Position numbers and translations under genes: made by a program
Virus record (IMG/VR): IMGVR_UViG_3300042904_000368
Coordinates: 1-64,000 of that record
Source: a virus
Reading direction: 5' to 3' (one strand)
DNA: 64,000 nt
Shown here: piece by piece, positions 54,331-62,968 of the stretch
How positions within the stretch are numbered: position 1 is the first letter of the stretch
Layout of the letters: each line of letters starts with the position of its first letter
The notes under the pieces: model-generated
The model's database searches: none
Told to the model about the DNA's origin: nothing
Seen by the model: the letters and a program-made list of their open reading frames with translations, nothing else

Positions 54331-54932
54331 GCGGCTACGGTGGTGCGTTCGCCCCCGTACCTGCCGCTACCACGGTAGCGGATTTGGACGCAGGCTTTGC
54401 CTCGGTCGTCACGGATGACCCCTATACGCTGGGGAAGCGACTGAAGATCAAGGGGCCGCTGGCTCTGGCGCCGGGTACCGTCGCCTCTGCCATTCGCTAC
54501 GTGGAACACATCGGACACGGCAACGCTCAAAGCCTGCTCCGAGTGGATGCGCCAGAAATCGAAGACACAATCTTCCGCGTGCAGTTCTTCGCTGGGATGG
54601 GCTCCACCGGCCTGCTGGCGTCGAACAGCATCGACATCTACGACGGCGAAGGCCCTACCTCTGCCATCCGTCACCGTATCGAAGGAAAGGTCAAGGACCC
54701 GACTTATTTTTGCGCGGGCGGTCTGGGCCAATTCATCGTCGGTGCGGCAGGCACCCTCCACTCTTCAGCCATCGCAGGCGTGATCTCCACGGATCGCGGG
54801 TTCCTCCCGCCCAAGATGACCACCGCGCAACGGGACGCCATCGTCTCGCCCACTCCCGGCCTGCTGCTCTACAACACCGACACCGGCAAGCTCACCTATC
54901 GCAATAACGCGAGCGCGTGGGTAGAGGTTTAA
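54327..54932 (+). CDS. Tail-fibre-like protein
   Basis: A 201-residue protein from GTG 54327. The C-terminus (FLPPKMTTAQRDAIVSP, then LLLYNTDTGKLTYRN) is a very common end module of phage tail fibres and host-specificity proteins. The first half is beta-rich with an Asp-rich segment. It probably makes a short fibre. Confidence 0.75.
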   Translation: MSGYGGAFAPVPAATTVADLDAGFASVVTDDPYTLGKRLKIKGPLALAPGTVASAIRYVEHIGHGNAQSLLRVDAPEIEDTIFRVQFFAGMGSTGLLASNSIDIYDGEGPTSAIRHRIEGKVKDPTYFCAGGLGQFIVGAAGTLHSSAIAGVISTDRGFLPPKMTTAQRDAIVSPTPGLLLYNTDTGKLTYRNNASAWVEV

Positions 54933-54937
54933 AGGCT

Positions 54938-55126
54938 ATGAGCCTGGATGAAGCTGTTGCAATTTTGAACCGGGAAAAGCATCGTGCTTTCGATGACTGG
55001 CTAGTAGGTGAGAGGGCTAAAGGAGAACTTTGCATTTGGGGCTACGAAGACTGCTGCACTTTCTGGCTGACTGAATTTGAGGCCATCGCCATCGCTCGGC
55101 AGTATGAGCCTGAGAGGGCAGCCTAG
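54938..55126 (+). CDS. Small paralogue of the 15887 gene
   Basis: A 62-residue protein: DEAVAILNREKHRAFDDW, CIWGYEDCC and EFEAIAIARQYEP. The first and last blocks match the protein at 15887-16381, here without the linker and C-terminal half. Being in the tail module is unexpected for an accessory protein. No family recognised. Confidence 0.65.
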   Translation: MSLDEAVAILNREKHRAFDDWLVGERAKGELCIWGYEDCCTFWLTEFEAIAIARQYEPERAA

Positions 55127-55128
55127 CC

Positions 55129-55836
55129 ATGCCCACTTACCCGCTCGTCGCTGCTGTTGGCCTGGGGTCCCTCTACGTCGGCACCGAGGCGACGGTCTTC
55201 TATAAGGTCGTAGATGAGTTCGGGGAAGAGGTGATCGCCCCGACCAATGAGGGCGTCCAGGAGAGCGATGTTGCTGGGAATTACTTCGTTCTCGGCGGGA
55301 TTGAGGTAGAGAGCGACGCCAAAGGCCGGGTGCTGTGGAGCGCAGAGGAAGGAGTGGACGGGACCTGGATCAGGGAGGTTCCCTTCGATCTCGCCTACAT
55401 CCAGAGTCAGGTGCTAGCCGTCACGTCCTACGCCGTTTCCCAAAACCCGCTCGTGAATGGCGCGGCTCTCTCGCTTCGGAGGGGGGACACTGCCGTTTTC
55501 GAGTTTACCGGGCTGGGAGACTTGACGGCGCGCACCAAACTCTGGTTCGGGGTGAAGCGCAATCCGCAGGAAGATGCGGACGGGGAGTCCTTGGTGTTGA
55601 TTGAAGAAACCAGCGGTCTTCTTTATCTGAACGGAGCAGCGGGGACGGCCAATCAAGGCGAGATAGACGTGGCGGGAGTGGGAGTGGCGGATGTTGAGCT
55701 AGCAGCGGCGGCTACTGCCGCACTCCCCGTCGGACGGTTTACCTATGAAATCCAGATGCTTACTGCCGAGGGGGTTTCCACCCTCACCGCCGGTTACTTC
55801 CGCGTTTCCCCCGATGTCGTGAGGGCGGTGGCTTAA
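55129..55836 (+). CDS. Hypothetical tail or neck protein
   Basis: A 235-residue beta-rich protein (GSLYVGTEATVFYKVVDEFG, AVFEFTGLGDLTARTKLWFG, RFTYEIQMLTAEG) in the order of an Ig-like double domain. Positioned between the adhesin block and the connector genes. No family recognised. Confidence 0.7.
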   Translation: MPTYPLVAAVGLGSLYVGTEATVFYKVVDEFGEEVIAPTNEGVQESDVAGNYFVLGGIEVESDAKGRVLWSAEEGVDGTWIREVPFDLAYIQSQVLAVTSYAVSQNPLVNGAALSLRRGDTAVFEFTGLGDLTARTKLWFGVKRNPQEDADGESLVLIEETSGLLYLNGAAGTANQGEIDVAGVGVADVELAAAATAALPVGRFTYEIQMLTAEGVSTLTAGYFRVSPDVVRAVA

Positions 55837-56388
55837 ATGGCAGCACAGACGACCCCGTTCGCTTCAGTGGAAGAATTGCAGGCAGAGTTCGGCCTGATTG
55901 GCCTCGCGTTTGCCTGGGATACGGATGAGGAGCGACTGGTGCAGGCTTTAGCGGCCAAGCTTACCGAAGCGATGGACGAGGTGAGGATTTTCCACACAGG
56001 CATTGAGGGGCTGTACGTGGATGCGGCGGGCACGCGCACGCCGGCGCAGGGGCGGATATTGGCCCGCGTGGAGAAGCTGCTAGCAGCGGCGGAAATCCTG
56101 CGCCGTCCGCAGGTGATGCGGCTCACCGGCACTCACGAGCCGCTGATGATGGAAGAGAGCGGCGAGTTTTCCGATCTGATCGAGAGCTACCTGGCGACGG
56201 CCAAGGAACTATTGGGCAACCTCTCCGAGAGCGTGACGCCAGGGACGACGGGCGGCGCGGTATTTGCGCGGCCAGCTTTTTTGGCGAGTACTTTTGTAGT
56301 CAGCGCTGCCGACCGGACACCGGCGGAACGCAATCTCCTTACGAACGAATTGGATAATGTCTCCGCCTGGGACACCGCGAACGGATAA
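55837..56388 (+). CDS. Head-tail connector (gp6-like)
   Basis: A 183-residue helical protein (FASVEELQAEFGLIG, LAAKLTEAMDEVRIF, VEKLLAAAEILRRPQVM) with the shape of HK97 gp6 / SPP1 gp15 adaptor proteins, which plug the portal. Starts directly after the previous stop. The identification is based on helix order and on location. Confidence 0.6.
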   Translation: MAAQTTPFASVEELQAEFGLIGLAFAWDTDEERLVQALAAKLTEAMDEVRIFHTGIEGLYVDAAGTRTPAQGRILARVEKLLAAAEILRRPQVMRLTGTHEPLMMEESGEFSDLIESYLATAKELLGNLSESVTPGTTGGAVFARPAFLASTFVVSAADRTPAERNLLTNELDNVSAWDTANG

Positions 56389-56398
56389 AAGTTACCCC

Positions 56399-56893
56399 AT
56401 GCCCACCACCCGCCTCTCGTCCAACGCTGCCGTGATTGCGCGGCGAATGCGCCAGCGTGCGACTGATGCGGAACGCGAGCTGAACGGAGCCGCCAGGGTG
56501 CTTGGCCCAGAGTTGGCAGCGGAAGCGAAGAAGCTGCTCCAATCCGAGATTTACAACGTCCCCATTCCGCTGAAGAAGACGGCGGATAGAAGCTTGTCCA
56601 AGAACGCAGCCATCCGCAAGCGAACCACCAAAGGCGCGGCGGGTCAGTGGCAGCGGACGGGCAACCTGAAACGCTCCGAGGGTTGGCGAGTCGAGGGAGC
56701 CACTCTTTACCTCACCAACAACGCGGAATATGCCGCCGCTCGCTACACCTTGGGGACTTCCAAATCTTCGCGCAAAATCCGCACCCCCACCGTGCGCTCC
56801 GTGCAGTGGCAGGAGCAGGCGATTACGGCCAAGCGGGCACGGATTTTGGAAGTCAGACGCCAGGCGGTTTTGCGGGCACTGAGGGCGGTTTGA
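56399..56893 (+). CDS. HK97 gp10-like neck/tail-completion protein
   Basis: A 164-residue basic protein with a helix at the start (AVIARRMRQRATDAEREL), then RTGNLKRSEGWRVEG, TLYLTNNAEYAAARYTLG and a Lys/Arg-rich end. The middle segment matches the HK97 gp10 family (tail completion). It would seal the head-tail joint or the end of the tail tube. Confidence 0.7.
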   Translation: MPTTRLSSNAAVIARRMRQRATDAERELNGAARVLGPELAAEAKKLLQSEIYNVPIPLKKTADRSLSKNAAIRKRTTKGAAGQWQRTGNLKRSEGWRVEGATLYLTNNAEYAAARYTLGTSKSSRKIRTPTVRSVQWQEQAITAKRARILEVRRQAVLRALRAV

Positions 56894-57183
56894 TGCCTAC
56901 ACCCTTTCGCATCCGGGCAGAAGGTCCGGGTATTCCCACCCTCCTCGATCTCGAAAAACTGGAAGCCGACCGGCACCTGATTGAGGGTTGGCACTACGGG
57001 AAGCGGCTGGAGGAGATGGAAGGCCAGCATTACGGCGCGGCCTACATGTTCCACGCGATAGACCAGCACGCTTTATGGGGGCTGACTTACGCGGAGCGCG
57101 GCGACTGGCTGCGCGCGAAATACGGGCTGGATACCGAGGGGGCTGTGATTTCCACAGCCCCCTCTTCTGATTCTAGGGGGTAA
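56893..57183 (+). CDS. Small neck/tail protein
   Basis: A 96-residue protein with a beta-type first half (PFRIRAEGPGIPTLLDLEK) and aromatic helices (IEGWHYGKRLEEMEG, YMFHAIDQHALWGL). Its 3' end contains a strong hairpin at 57136-57172. Probably a neck or tail-terminator protein by position. Confidence 0.65.
   Translation: MPTPFRIRAEGPGIPTLLDLEKLEADRHLIEGWHYGKRLEEMEGQHYGAAYMFHAIDQHALWGLTYAERGDWLRAKYGLDTEGAVISTAPSSDSRG
57136..57172 (+). terminator. Terminator hairpin inside the end of a gene
   Basis: GAGGGGGCTGTG (57136-57147) pairs exactly with CACAGCCCCCTC (57153-57164), with TTCTGATTCT after it. The stem lies in the last 16 codons of the preceding gene, so transcription could end before or shortly after its stop codon. 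It may also only protect the mRNA. Confidence 0.55.
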
Positions 57184-57188
57184 GGGCT

Positions 57189-57590
57189 ATGCCGGTAATG
57201 ACTGGTAAGGATGGAGCGGTCTCCATCAACGGCGGTGCGCTTGTTGGGAAAGTGACCGATTGGAAAGCCAACTACACGTCAAAGAATGTTGAGAACGACG
57301 GGGCCGGGGATGCGGTAGTCACGCGGACCCACCTGCGCAAAGACTGGACCGTCACGATTGAGTTCTACGTGCTGGACCAGGCGAGCCGCATCCTGGGGGC
57401 CGCGCTTGTGGGAACTTCCGCCACCTTCGCTCTGAAGGACAAGGTAAGCGACAGCAACCCTAGTGTTTCCGGTACCGGACTCTACGAAACCTGGGATCGC
57501 GACCACCCGGCCAGCGACAATGCCAAAGTCTCCATCACAGTGAAGTGCGACGGCACCGACTTGACTATTGACGAAACCCCGGCCAGCTAA
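57189..57590 (+). CDS. Major tail tube protein
   Basis: A 133-residue protein with alternating strands (GAVSINGGALVGKVTDW, WTVTIEFYVLDQAS, AKVSITVKCDGTDL) in the layout of small siphovirus tail tube proteins. It precedes the tail-assembly chaperone and tape-measure genes, as expected. Confidence 0.7.
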   Translation: MPVMTGKDGAVSINGGALVGKVTDWKANYTSKNVENDGAGDAVVTRTHLRKDWTVTIEFYVLDQASRILGAALVGTSATFALKDKVSDSNPSVSGTGLYETWDRDHPASDNAKVSITVKCDGTDLTIDETPAS

Positions 57591-58339
57591 TGAGCAATAC
57601 CCTTACCCCTGAACAGAAAGCCGCTGAAATGGCGGAACTGCGGCAGGCGTGCGCCGAGAGCCGCACGCCTGACCCCGCGTCGTGGGGCGCGGCGTTGAAC
57701 AAAGTTCCGGTGTCTTTCCCGGATGGGTCGCAACAGGCAGCCGGAACCGACGAAAACGTGTTTTCCGCCTCGGACCTCACGCTAGACATGCTTCCGCCAG
57801 GCCGCGAGTATACGGTGCCGGGAACGAAGAAGAAACTCTTCATCTTCGGCGCGACGACCGAGGACACGGAACTAATGCTTTCGTGGTCACTCTCGGCGGA
57901 AAATCTAGCCGCTGATCCCACCGACCCAAACCGGGCGCGGCTGGCGCAGGCACGGATGATGCAAGACCTCAAGCTCTCGCAGGTTGCGTTGTGCTGCCGC
58001 AAGGGGCCGAAGCGGAGCGATGGGCGGGTGTTTGGGCGGCAGGACATCCCTGCCCTGCGCTCCCGCCTCGGCTCTGCGGTAGTCGAAGAAATCGTCCGCA
58101 TCTCCAACGAGATTTCCGGCAACGAGGAAGCCTTGGGAGGTTCCGTGCGCCGTTTTTTCGGGGCAATCCGACACTCCTTGCAGACCTCGCTTTCAGCGTG
58201 CGCTACCTGGGAAGGCTGCCCCGATGGCTTGCTCGCCAGTCAAACGCGCTTGCTATCGCTCGTCACGCGTGCGCTCTCGCGCGGGAGTGTGGATACTGGC
58301 CTGCTGAATGACCTGGGCGAGTGGGAGGCCGGAGGCTAA
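57590..58339 (+). CDS. Tail-assembly chaperone
   Basis: A 249-residue protein whose first 150 residues are acidic and flexible with helices (TLTPEQKAAEMAELRQ, TELMLSWSLSAENL). Gene order (tail tube, chaperone, tape measure) is diagnostic. A slippery heptamer at 58153-58159 could redirect some ribosomes into the -1 frame, producing an alternative C-terminus ending at 58311. Start and stop overlap the neighbours by one base each. The zero-frame C-terminal 60 residues (SLQTSLSACATW, LLSLVTRALSRG) are also coding-like. Confidence 0.7.
   Translation: MSNTLTPEQKAAEMAELRQACAESRTPDPASWGAALNKVPVSFPDGSQQAAGTDENVFSASDLTLDMLPPGREYTVPGTKKKLFIFGATTEDTELMLSWSLSAENLAADPTDPNRARLAQARMMQDLKLSQVALCCRKGPKRSDGRVFGRQDIPALRSRLGSAVVEEIVRISNEISGNEEALGGSVRRFFGAIRHSLQTSLSACATWEGCPDGLLASQTRLLSLVTRALSRGSVDTGLLNDLGEWEAGG
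58153..58159 (+). promoter_or_regulatory. Candidate -1 frameshift site, T_TTT_TTC
   Basis: The zero-frame codons CGT TTT TTC contain the slippery heptamer T TTT TTC. After a -1 shift the reading continues 51 codons (RGNPTLLADLAFSVRYLG and further helices) to TGA 58309-58311. Such shifts are conserved in tail-chaperone genes. Unlike the classic case, the shifted product is slightly shorter than the unshifted one. Confidence 0.45.
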
Positions 58340-59679
58340 TGGCTGTTGTTGAGGATGTGCTGGCTACGCGGCTGGATTTGCTGGGCGAAGGGCAATACAC
58401 GACCGGACTTGGCAGGGCTGCCGGTGCACTTCAAGCGTTCGGGATTACCGGCGCAACCGGCGCGGCAGGGCTGGCGTTTTTTGGGCGGGCCGCGCTGGCA
58501 GCCGGGGAAGACGTGGCGATCTTTGGACGCGCCGCCGCTAACTTCAAGGGAACCTTCCCTGCAGATGACATCGCCGCTTTCACCGGGGAACTGGAAGGAC
58601 TGACCGGCATCGCCGACGATTCCATTGCGGGGTTTCTGGGGCTACTGGGCACGTTCCAGCTAACAGGCGCGGCGGCGCGGCGGCTCGCGGAACCGATCCT
58701 GAATGCTGCCGAAGCCCTGAAGGCGCAGGGGGTTTCTACTGAGCAGTTGGCGGTGCAGATTGGGAAAGCCGCACAGACCGGGGATGCCAGTTCGCTACGA
58801 CGCGTCGGGATCATTATTGATGATGTGGGCTTTAAGAGCCTGGATACTGCGGGGCGCGTGGAAGCCCTCGCGAAGGCGCTGAACTCGCAGGGCGGAGCCA
58901 CAGCAGCGCGAGACGCCCTGAACACGCTACCGGGCGCGATAGCGGGCGCAACGACCGCAGTTGGTTCGCTCACCGAAGCTTTGGGAGCGCCGTTGATCGG
59001 GCCGTTGAAGATGACGGCTGATTTGGTGCGCGGGGCGGCGAATGCTTTCACGGGACTTCCGACACCCGTTCAAACCTGCATTACGCTGATCGGTGTTGGA
59101 CTGGCGGGCGCGATGGCGGTGTATTCCGCGCAGACTGCCTTTGCAGTAATGCAAACGGTTCGCCTCACTACCGCGCAACTGGCTAACGCCAACTCTGCCG
59201 GGAAGATGGCCGCTGCGAATACGGCGGCTGGCAACGCAGTAGCGGCGGGCGGGAAGGGCATTAGCGGGAAGGCGCGCGTTGTCGCAGCGGCGGCTACAGT
59301 AGCCGCCGACGTAGGGCTGGGTTTCATCCCTGATGACGCCTTTGGTAAGGGGGATGGCATCGGACGCGTGGCGCGAAACGTGGGCCTGGGTGTCGCGAAC
59401 GGGGCCGGGGTTGGCTACCAGTTTGGAGGCGTTCCTGGCGCGATAGGCGGCGGCTTACTGGGTGGAATTGGTGCGGCGGGAGCGGAGACGTGGCGCACCA
59501 CGAGCGAGTTTTTCGGGGGCGGCAAATCCCCAGAGAAGACCGAAGCCGAGAAGCAGACTGAGTTGCTAGCGAAGATTGCAGGCAACACTGACCCCAGCAA
59601 GTCACCTTTGTCATCTAGTGTAATGCCGGTTGCGCGGCAGATCGGTGCAGAAATGGCGCTGGCAAACACTCTTGCCTAG
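58339..59679 (+). CDS. Tape measure protein
   Basis: A 446-residue protein, rich in Ala and Gly and helical, with hydrophobic helices in the middle (TCITLIGVGLAGAMAVYSA) and at the end. It sets the tail length and helps inject DNA. If about 0.15 nm of tail per residue holds, the tail would be about 65-70 nm long. It starts one base before the end of the chaperone gene. Confidence 0.8.
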   Translation: MAVVEDVLATRLDLLGEGQYTTGLGRAAGALQAFGITGATGAAGLAFFGRAALAAGEDVAIFGRAAANFKGTFPADDIAAFTGELEGLTGIADDSIAGFLGLLGTFQLTGAAARRLAEPILNAAEALKAQGVSTEQLAVQIGKAAQTGDASSLRRVGIIIDDVGFKSLDTAGRVEALAKALNSQGGATAARDALNTLPGAIAGATTAVGSLTEALGAPLIGPLKMTADLVRGAANAFTGLPTPVQTCITLIGVGLAGAMAVYSAQTAFAVMQTVRLTTAQLANANSAGKMAAANTAAGNAVAAGGKGISGKARVVAAAATVAADVGLGFIPDDAFGKGDGIGRVARNVGLGVANGAGVGYQFGGVPGAIGGGLLGGIGAAGAETWRTTSEFFGGGKSPEKTEAEKQTELLAKIAGNTDPSKSPLSSSVMPVARQIGAEMALANTLA

Positions 59680-59738
59680 CCTAGAGAGGCGTATCCATTC
59701 CAGACGTTCAATGTTCATGGTTCAAGGAGAAACCGACC

Positions 59739-60335
59739 ATGAACGCCCCGATCCACGCCTGGGACTGCCCCTGCGGCACCCGCAACGCCCCGCAGTTGGC
59801 CGAGTGCCGTGCCTGTAAACGTCCGCAGAGGGATGGAAGGCCGGTGTATCCGCAGGCTGCCCCTCGCACCGCGCCTCATTCGATCCCGCAACCCGTTCCG
59901 GCGCAGGCAGCAGTGAGTGCGAGTCAATGGCGCAACCCGTTCCCTTCACATATTTGGGCCGGGATAGCCTTGGCTGGCTGCGTATTTCTGCTGATGCTGT
60001 TTAGCCAAGCAGAGCAGGCAAGGAATGCGCCGAAAGAAATAGCCGCGCGAAATGCCTTTGGAAACATGGTCGTTGAAGTGGCGAAGGAATCCCCTGGCGT
60101 GTTTGTGGGGATTTCGGCCATTGATAACGATCCAGTCATTGCCATTTCCGACAAGTGGTACAACACTCCGGGGTATGTCCGTTTGCGCTTGGTGGATCAA
60201 ATGGGCAAGGCGTGGCAGCGTTGCAGGCTGACACATGGCCTCAAAGCGAACGGTGACCTGTTCATCGTGGACGCGGAGAGTAAGCACGTCGCCTCGTACG
60301 GGCACCTATCAGGCGCGAAACTAAAGCAGGAGTAA
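59739..60335 (+). CDS. Zinc-ribbon and membrane-anchored protein
   Basis: A 198-residue protein: CPCGTRNAPQ and CRACKRPQRDG form an N-terminal zinc ribbon, followed by a Pro-rich linker, one hydrophobic helix (HIWAGIALAGCVFLLMLF) and a mixed C-terminal domain of about 100 residues. A gene of this composition between tail genes is unusual; it could act in the host membrane during late infection. No family recognised. Confidence 0.65.
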   Translation: MNAPIHAWDCPCGTRNAPQLAECRACKRPQRDGRPVYPQAAPRTAPHSIPQPVPAQAAVSASQWRNPFPSHIWAGIALAGCVFLLMLFSQAEQARNAPKEIAARNAFGNMVVEVAKESPGVFVGISAIDNDPVIAISDKWYNTPGYVRLRLVDQMGKAWQRCRLTHGLKANGDLFIVDAESKHVASYGHLSGAKLKQE

Positions 60336-60337
60336 CC

Positions 60338-62902
60338 GTGGGCCGCTATTTCGTTGAACTCGACCCCGAAGGCTTCTCTTGGGCCGCAGAACCCGGCGCA
60401 GCGTTCGAGTGGTCGGCAGTCACCTACATCGAAGCGCAGCGGAAGCGTGCCTCTCGCGTCCCGACAACGCCCCCTGAAAACTTCCTCACTATCCCTGGCA
60501 TCCCCTGGGTAATGTGCAAGCCCAAGCAACTCAACCCGCTCTGGTATCAGGCTGCGGGGATGGTCGATCATGTCCTGCGGGATGCGGGCGGGCTGTGGAC
60601 GTGGGCGGAGGAGTTGCTTACTTCGATCAAAACTTTCGATCCTGCCAAGAAACCAGGGCAAACGGGTTACCCTGATAACGAGTGGATCACCATCCCCACC
60701 GTCCCCGAAGACACCACCTCTCTCTTCAATCCCAACTGGACTGCCATCAGCAACGCGGCGGGGTTCGCCCTACCCGCTGATATGAAGGTTCTGGGGCAGG
60801 CGTCCGCGCCGCCAGCAGGCGGGTCGTATGTCAACACCACCCCGTTCATTCAGGTGAGGACGCCGCCCGGCCCAGACGATACGGTGGCGTTCGGTTTTGG
60901 GGAGTACTGCCTGATCTTCTCCGGCTCCGGCGTCACTCTCATCCAGGTTAGCGACTCACCGATTCCGCAGCAATACCGCCGCGTGGGCTCGTGGGGCTAC
61001 TCTGCGCCCACGCGGCAAATCTCTTTCGCGGGAACGCAGAGTTTTGAGCAAACCTTGCGGTCAGTCCTGATCGTCATTTCCCCTTCCGGGCATTTGGGCC
61101 TGATCTTTGGCGGCGGCAATGATGCTCAAGTCGTAGAGGCTTACCGCGTTGATCCCGACTCCGGCCCCGCCTTCATCGTCAACGAGCATTCGTGGTGGAT
61201 TGCAGCGGCAGAGGGCGCGGGGCCGATTACCTTTCAGGCGCAGGTGGTCGGTTACGAAGAGGCGGATGGAGTGTCCTTCCAGGAAGGGCCGGTTGCTTTC
61301 GACTTCGACCTGGGGCCGATCTACAAGCCCGCCATCGAACCCGCGATCTCGGCCTGGACTGCTATCCACACCCTTTCCCCTGGTGACCTGGAGACAGTGG
61401 TCACCACTACCACGTTCACGCAGGAGAACACGACCAACTCCGAGCGGATTTACCTGGAGTTGGAGAATGAGATCGGGGGAACGTGGGTCAGCGACGGCAC
61501 TCACCACGCGGGCCGCTGGTATCTCAAGCTGACCCCCAGTGCCAACAGCTACCATTCCCCCTGGATTAGGGATTGGATGGTGAAGTTCCCCGTCTACCTG
61601 ATCCCGCGCTTGGCGTTTCCTTTGATGCTGACGGATGGGGATTTCTCGTCGTTTGATGTCTCTACGTCCCTCTACGAAGCGGACGGGAAGCGGTTGAACG
61701 TGGACCTGTTCGACAGTGGCCTCGCGCTGCTCGCTGATGCGGGATTTGACACCCGCGAAGGCTATCCGGTCCTGATCTGGGAGGATACGGACGACGACGA
61801 AACTCCCGACACCATCCGTGCGGCAGGCTGGGTGCATAGGCCAGAGATTACGGAGCTAAAGGCCGAGACGGACGACGCCAACGCAATTAAGCAATACCGG
61901 CTCTCTGCCAAGGGGCTGCTGAGTAGGGCTGATTGCGGCTGGTTGATCCTGCCGCAGATGGTGGACCCGCTGGGCGGCGGGTATGTCGAGCACACGTATG
62001 CGGTCGGGCAGGCGATGCTGGCAGCGGGGATTGACGTTGTGGACCCGGCGCAATTCGTTGTGGCCACGGATACGATGGCAGGCACGGCGAGGAGCAGGTT
62101 GCGGGGCACCTGGGCCAACAAGCCCTACACGCTGCAACTCGACAGTAAGAACATCTACACGCCCAAGTATGATGAGAGCAAGTTGGCGTATGCCGAGCGG
62201 ATTGCGGGGCAGTGGGCGGGGTGGAGAATTTACGAGACGCTGGGGCCACGGGTTCGGTATCACCCCGACTTGATGTTCGAACTCAGCCTGGGCGGCATTT
62301 TCTACTACTACTCTGCGGAGCTTTATTCGAACTCCGCAGACGCCCTCGCCGCAGGCGCTCCTCGGCAGGTCTACCTCGCAGGCGCGACCCAGACCGTGCG
62401 CCCTGTAGAAGCGAACTCTATTCGCATGGAGCCGCCAAAAACCGCTCCGAAAGACGGGAGCGACGAGGAAGGCGAGCCGCTTTTTAACCCCGTGGTGATC
62501 CATGACCCTCTCGGCTGGAACTCTCCCACCTACGAGAATTTCGTGGGCGAACCTCGACCCAAGACACTCGCCCTAGAGATGGCTGACAGCTCAGAAGCCG
62601 CAGCGATCCTCGCCCAGGTCGCGCTGCTCACTATGGGGCAGCGGGGCGTAGACCGGCAGCTAGAAGTCTCCCTGGCACCCTGGGATATGGTCGCGGTCGG
62701 GCTGGTCGATGTGGGCTATGTGGTCAGGGTGCAAGGCATGGCTCCCACTGATCGGCTGATTACCCATATCGGGGTGAGACTGCTTCAGAGCGGCCCTACA
62801 TCCCAGCTACGCACTACCCTTACCGTTACCCGCCTGCCCGCTTTGGCTGTGGAAGCCGAGATTGGGATTTCTCCCTATCCAGGCCGGATCAACCCGCTTT
62901 AA
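60338..62902 (+). CDS. Large tail-tip or hub protein
   Basis: An 854-residue protein from GTG 60338. It is mostly beta-structured, with the fold-like repeats of distal tail or hub proteins (PRLAFPLMLTDGDFSSF, EDTDDDETPDTIRAAG, then VEHTYAVGQAMLAAGIDV). The region around residues 450-740 resembles siphovirus tail hubs; the first 450 residues may bind the tape measure or the host. Position after the tape measure supports the call. No enzyme motif seen. Confidence 0.7.
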   Translation: MGRYFVELDPEGFSWAAEPGAAFEWSAVTYIEAQRKRASRVPTTPPENFLTIPGIPWVMCKPKQLNPLWYQAAGMVDHVLRDAGGLWTWAEELLTSIKTFDPAKKPGQTGYPDNEWITIPTVPEDTTSLFNPNWTAISNAAGFALPADMKVLGQASAPPAGGSYVNTTPFIQVRTPPGPDDTVAFGFGEYCLIFSGSGVTLIQVSDSPIPQQYRRVGSWGYSAPTRQISFAGTQSFEQTLRSVLIVISPSGHLGLIFGGGNDAQVVEAYRVDPDSGPAFIVNEHSWWIAAAEGAGPITFQAQVVGYEEADGVSFQEGPVAFDFDLGPIYKPAIEPAISAWTAIHTLSPGDLETVVTTTTFTQENTTNSERIYLELENEIGGTWVSDGTHHAGRWYLKLTPSANSYHSPWIRDWMVKFPVYLIPRLAFPLMLTDGDFSSFDVSTSLYEADGKRLNVDLFDSGLALLADAGFDTREGYPVLIWEDTDDDETPDTIRAAGWVHRPEITELKAETDDANAIKQYRLSAKGLLSRADCGWLILPQMVDPLGGGYVEHTYAVGQAMLAAGIDVVDPAQFVVATDTMAGTARSRLRGTWANKPYTLQLDSKNIYTPKYDESKLAYAERIAGQWAGWRIYETLGPRVRYHPDLMFELSLGGIFYYYSAELYSNSADALAAGAPRQVYLAGATQTVRPVEANSIRMEPPKTAPKDGSDEEGEPLFNPVVIHDPLGWNSPTYENFVGEPRPKTLALEMADSSEAAAILAQVALLTMGQRGVDRQLEVSLAPWDMVAVGLVDVGYVVRVQGMAPTDRLITHIGVRLLQSGPTSQLRTTLTVTRLPALAVEAEIGISPYPGRINPL

Positions 62903-62922
62903 CCAAGCCAAGCCCTCTTTCC

Positions 62923-62952
62923 AGCCGCCCTTACCCGAGGCGGCTTTTTCTT
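62923..62952 (+). terminator. Rho-independent terminator
   Basis: AGCCGCC (62923-62929) pairs with GGCGGCT (62939-62945), then TTTTCTTT. The loop is 9 bases. It ends the main tail transcript. Confidence 0.75.
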
Positions 62953-62968
62953 TGACCTAGGAGGCCGA

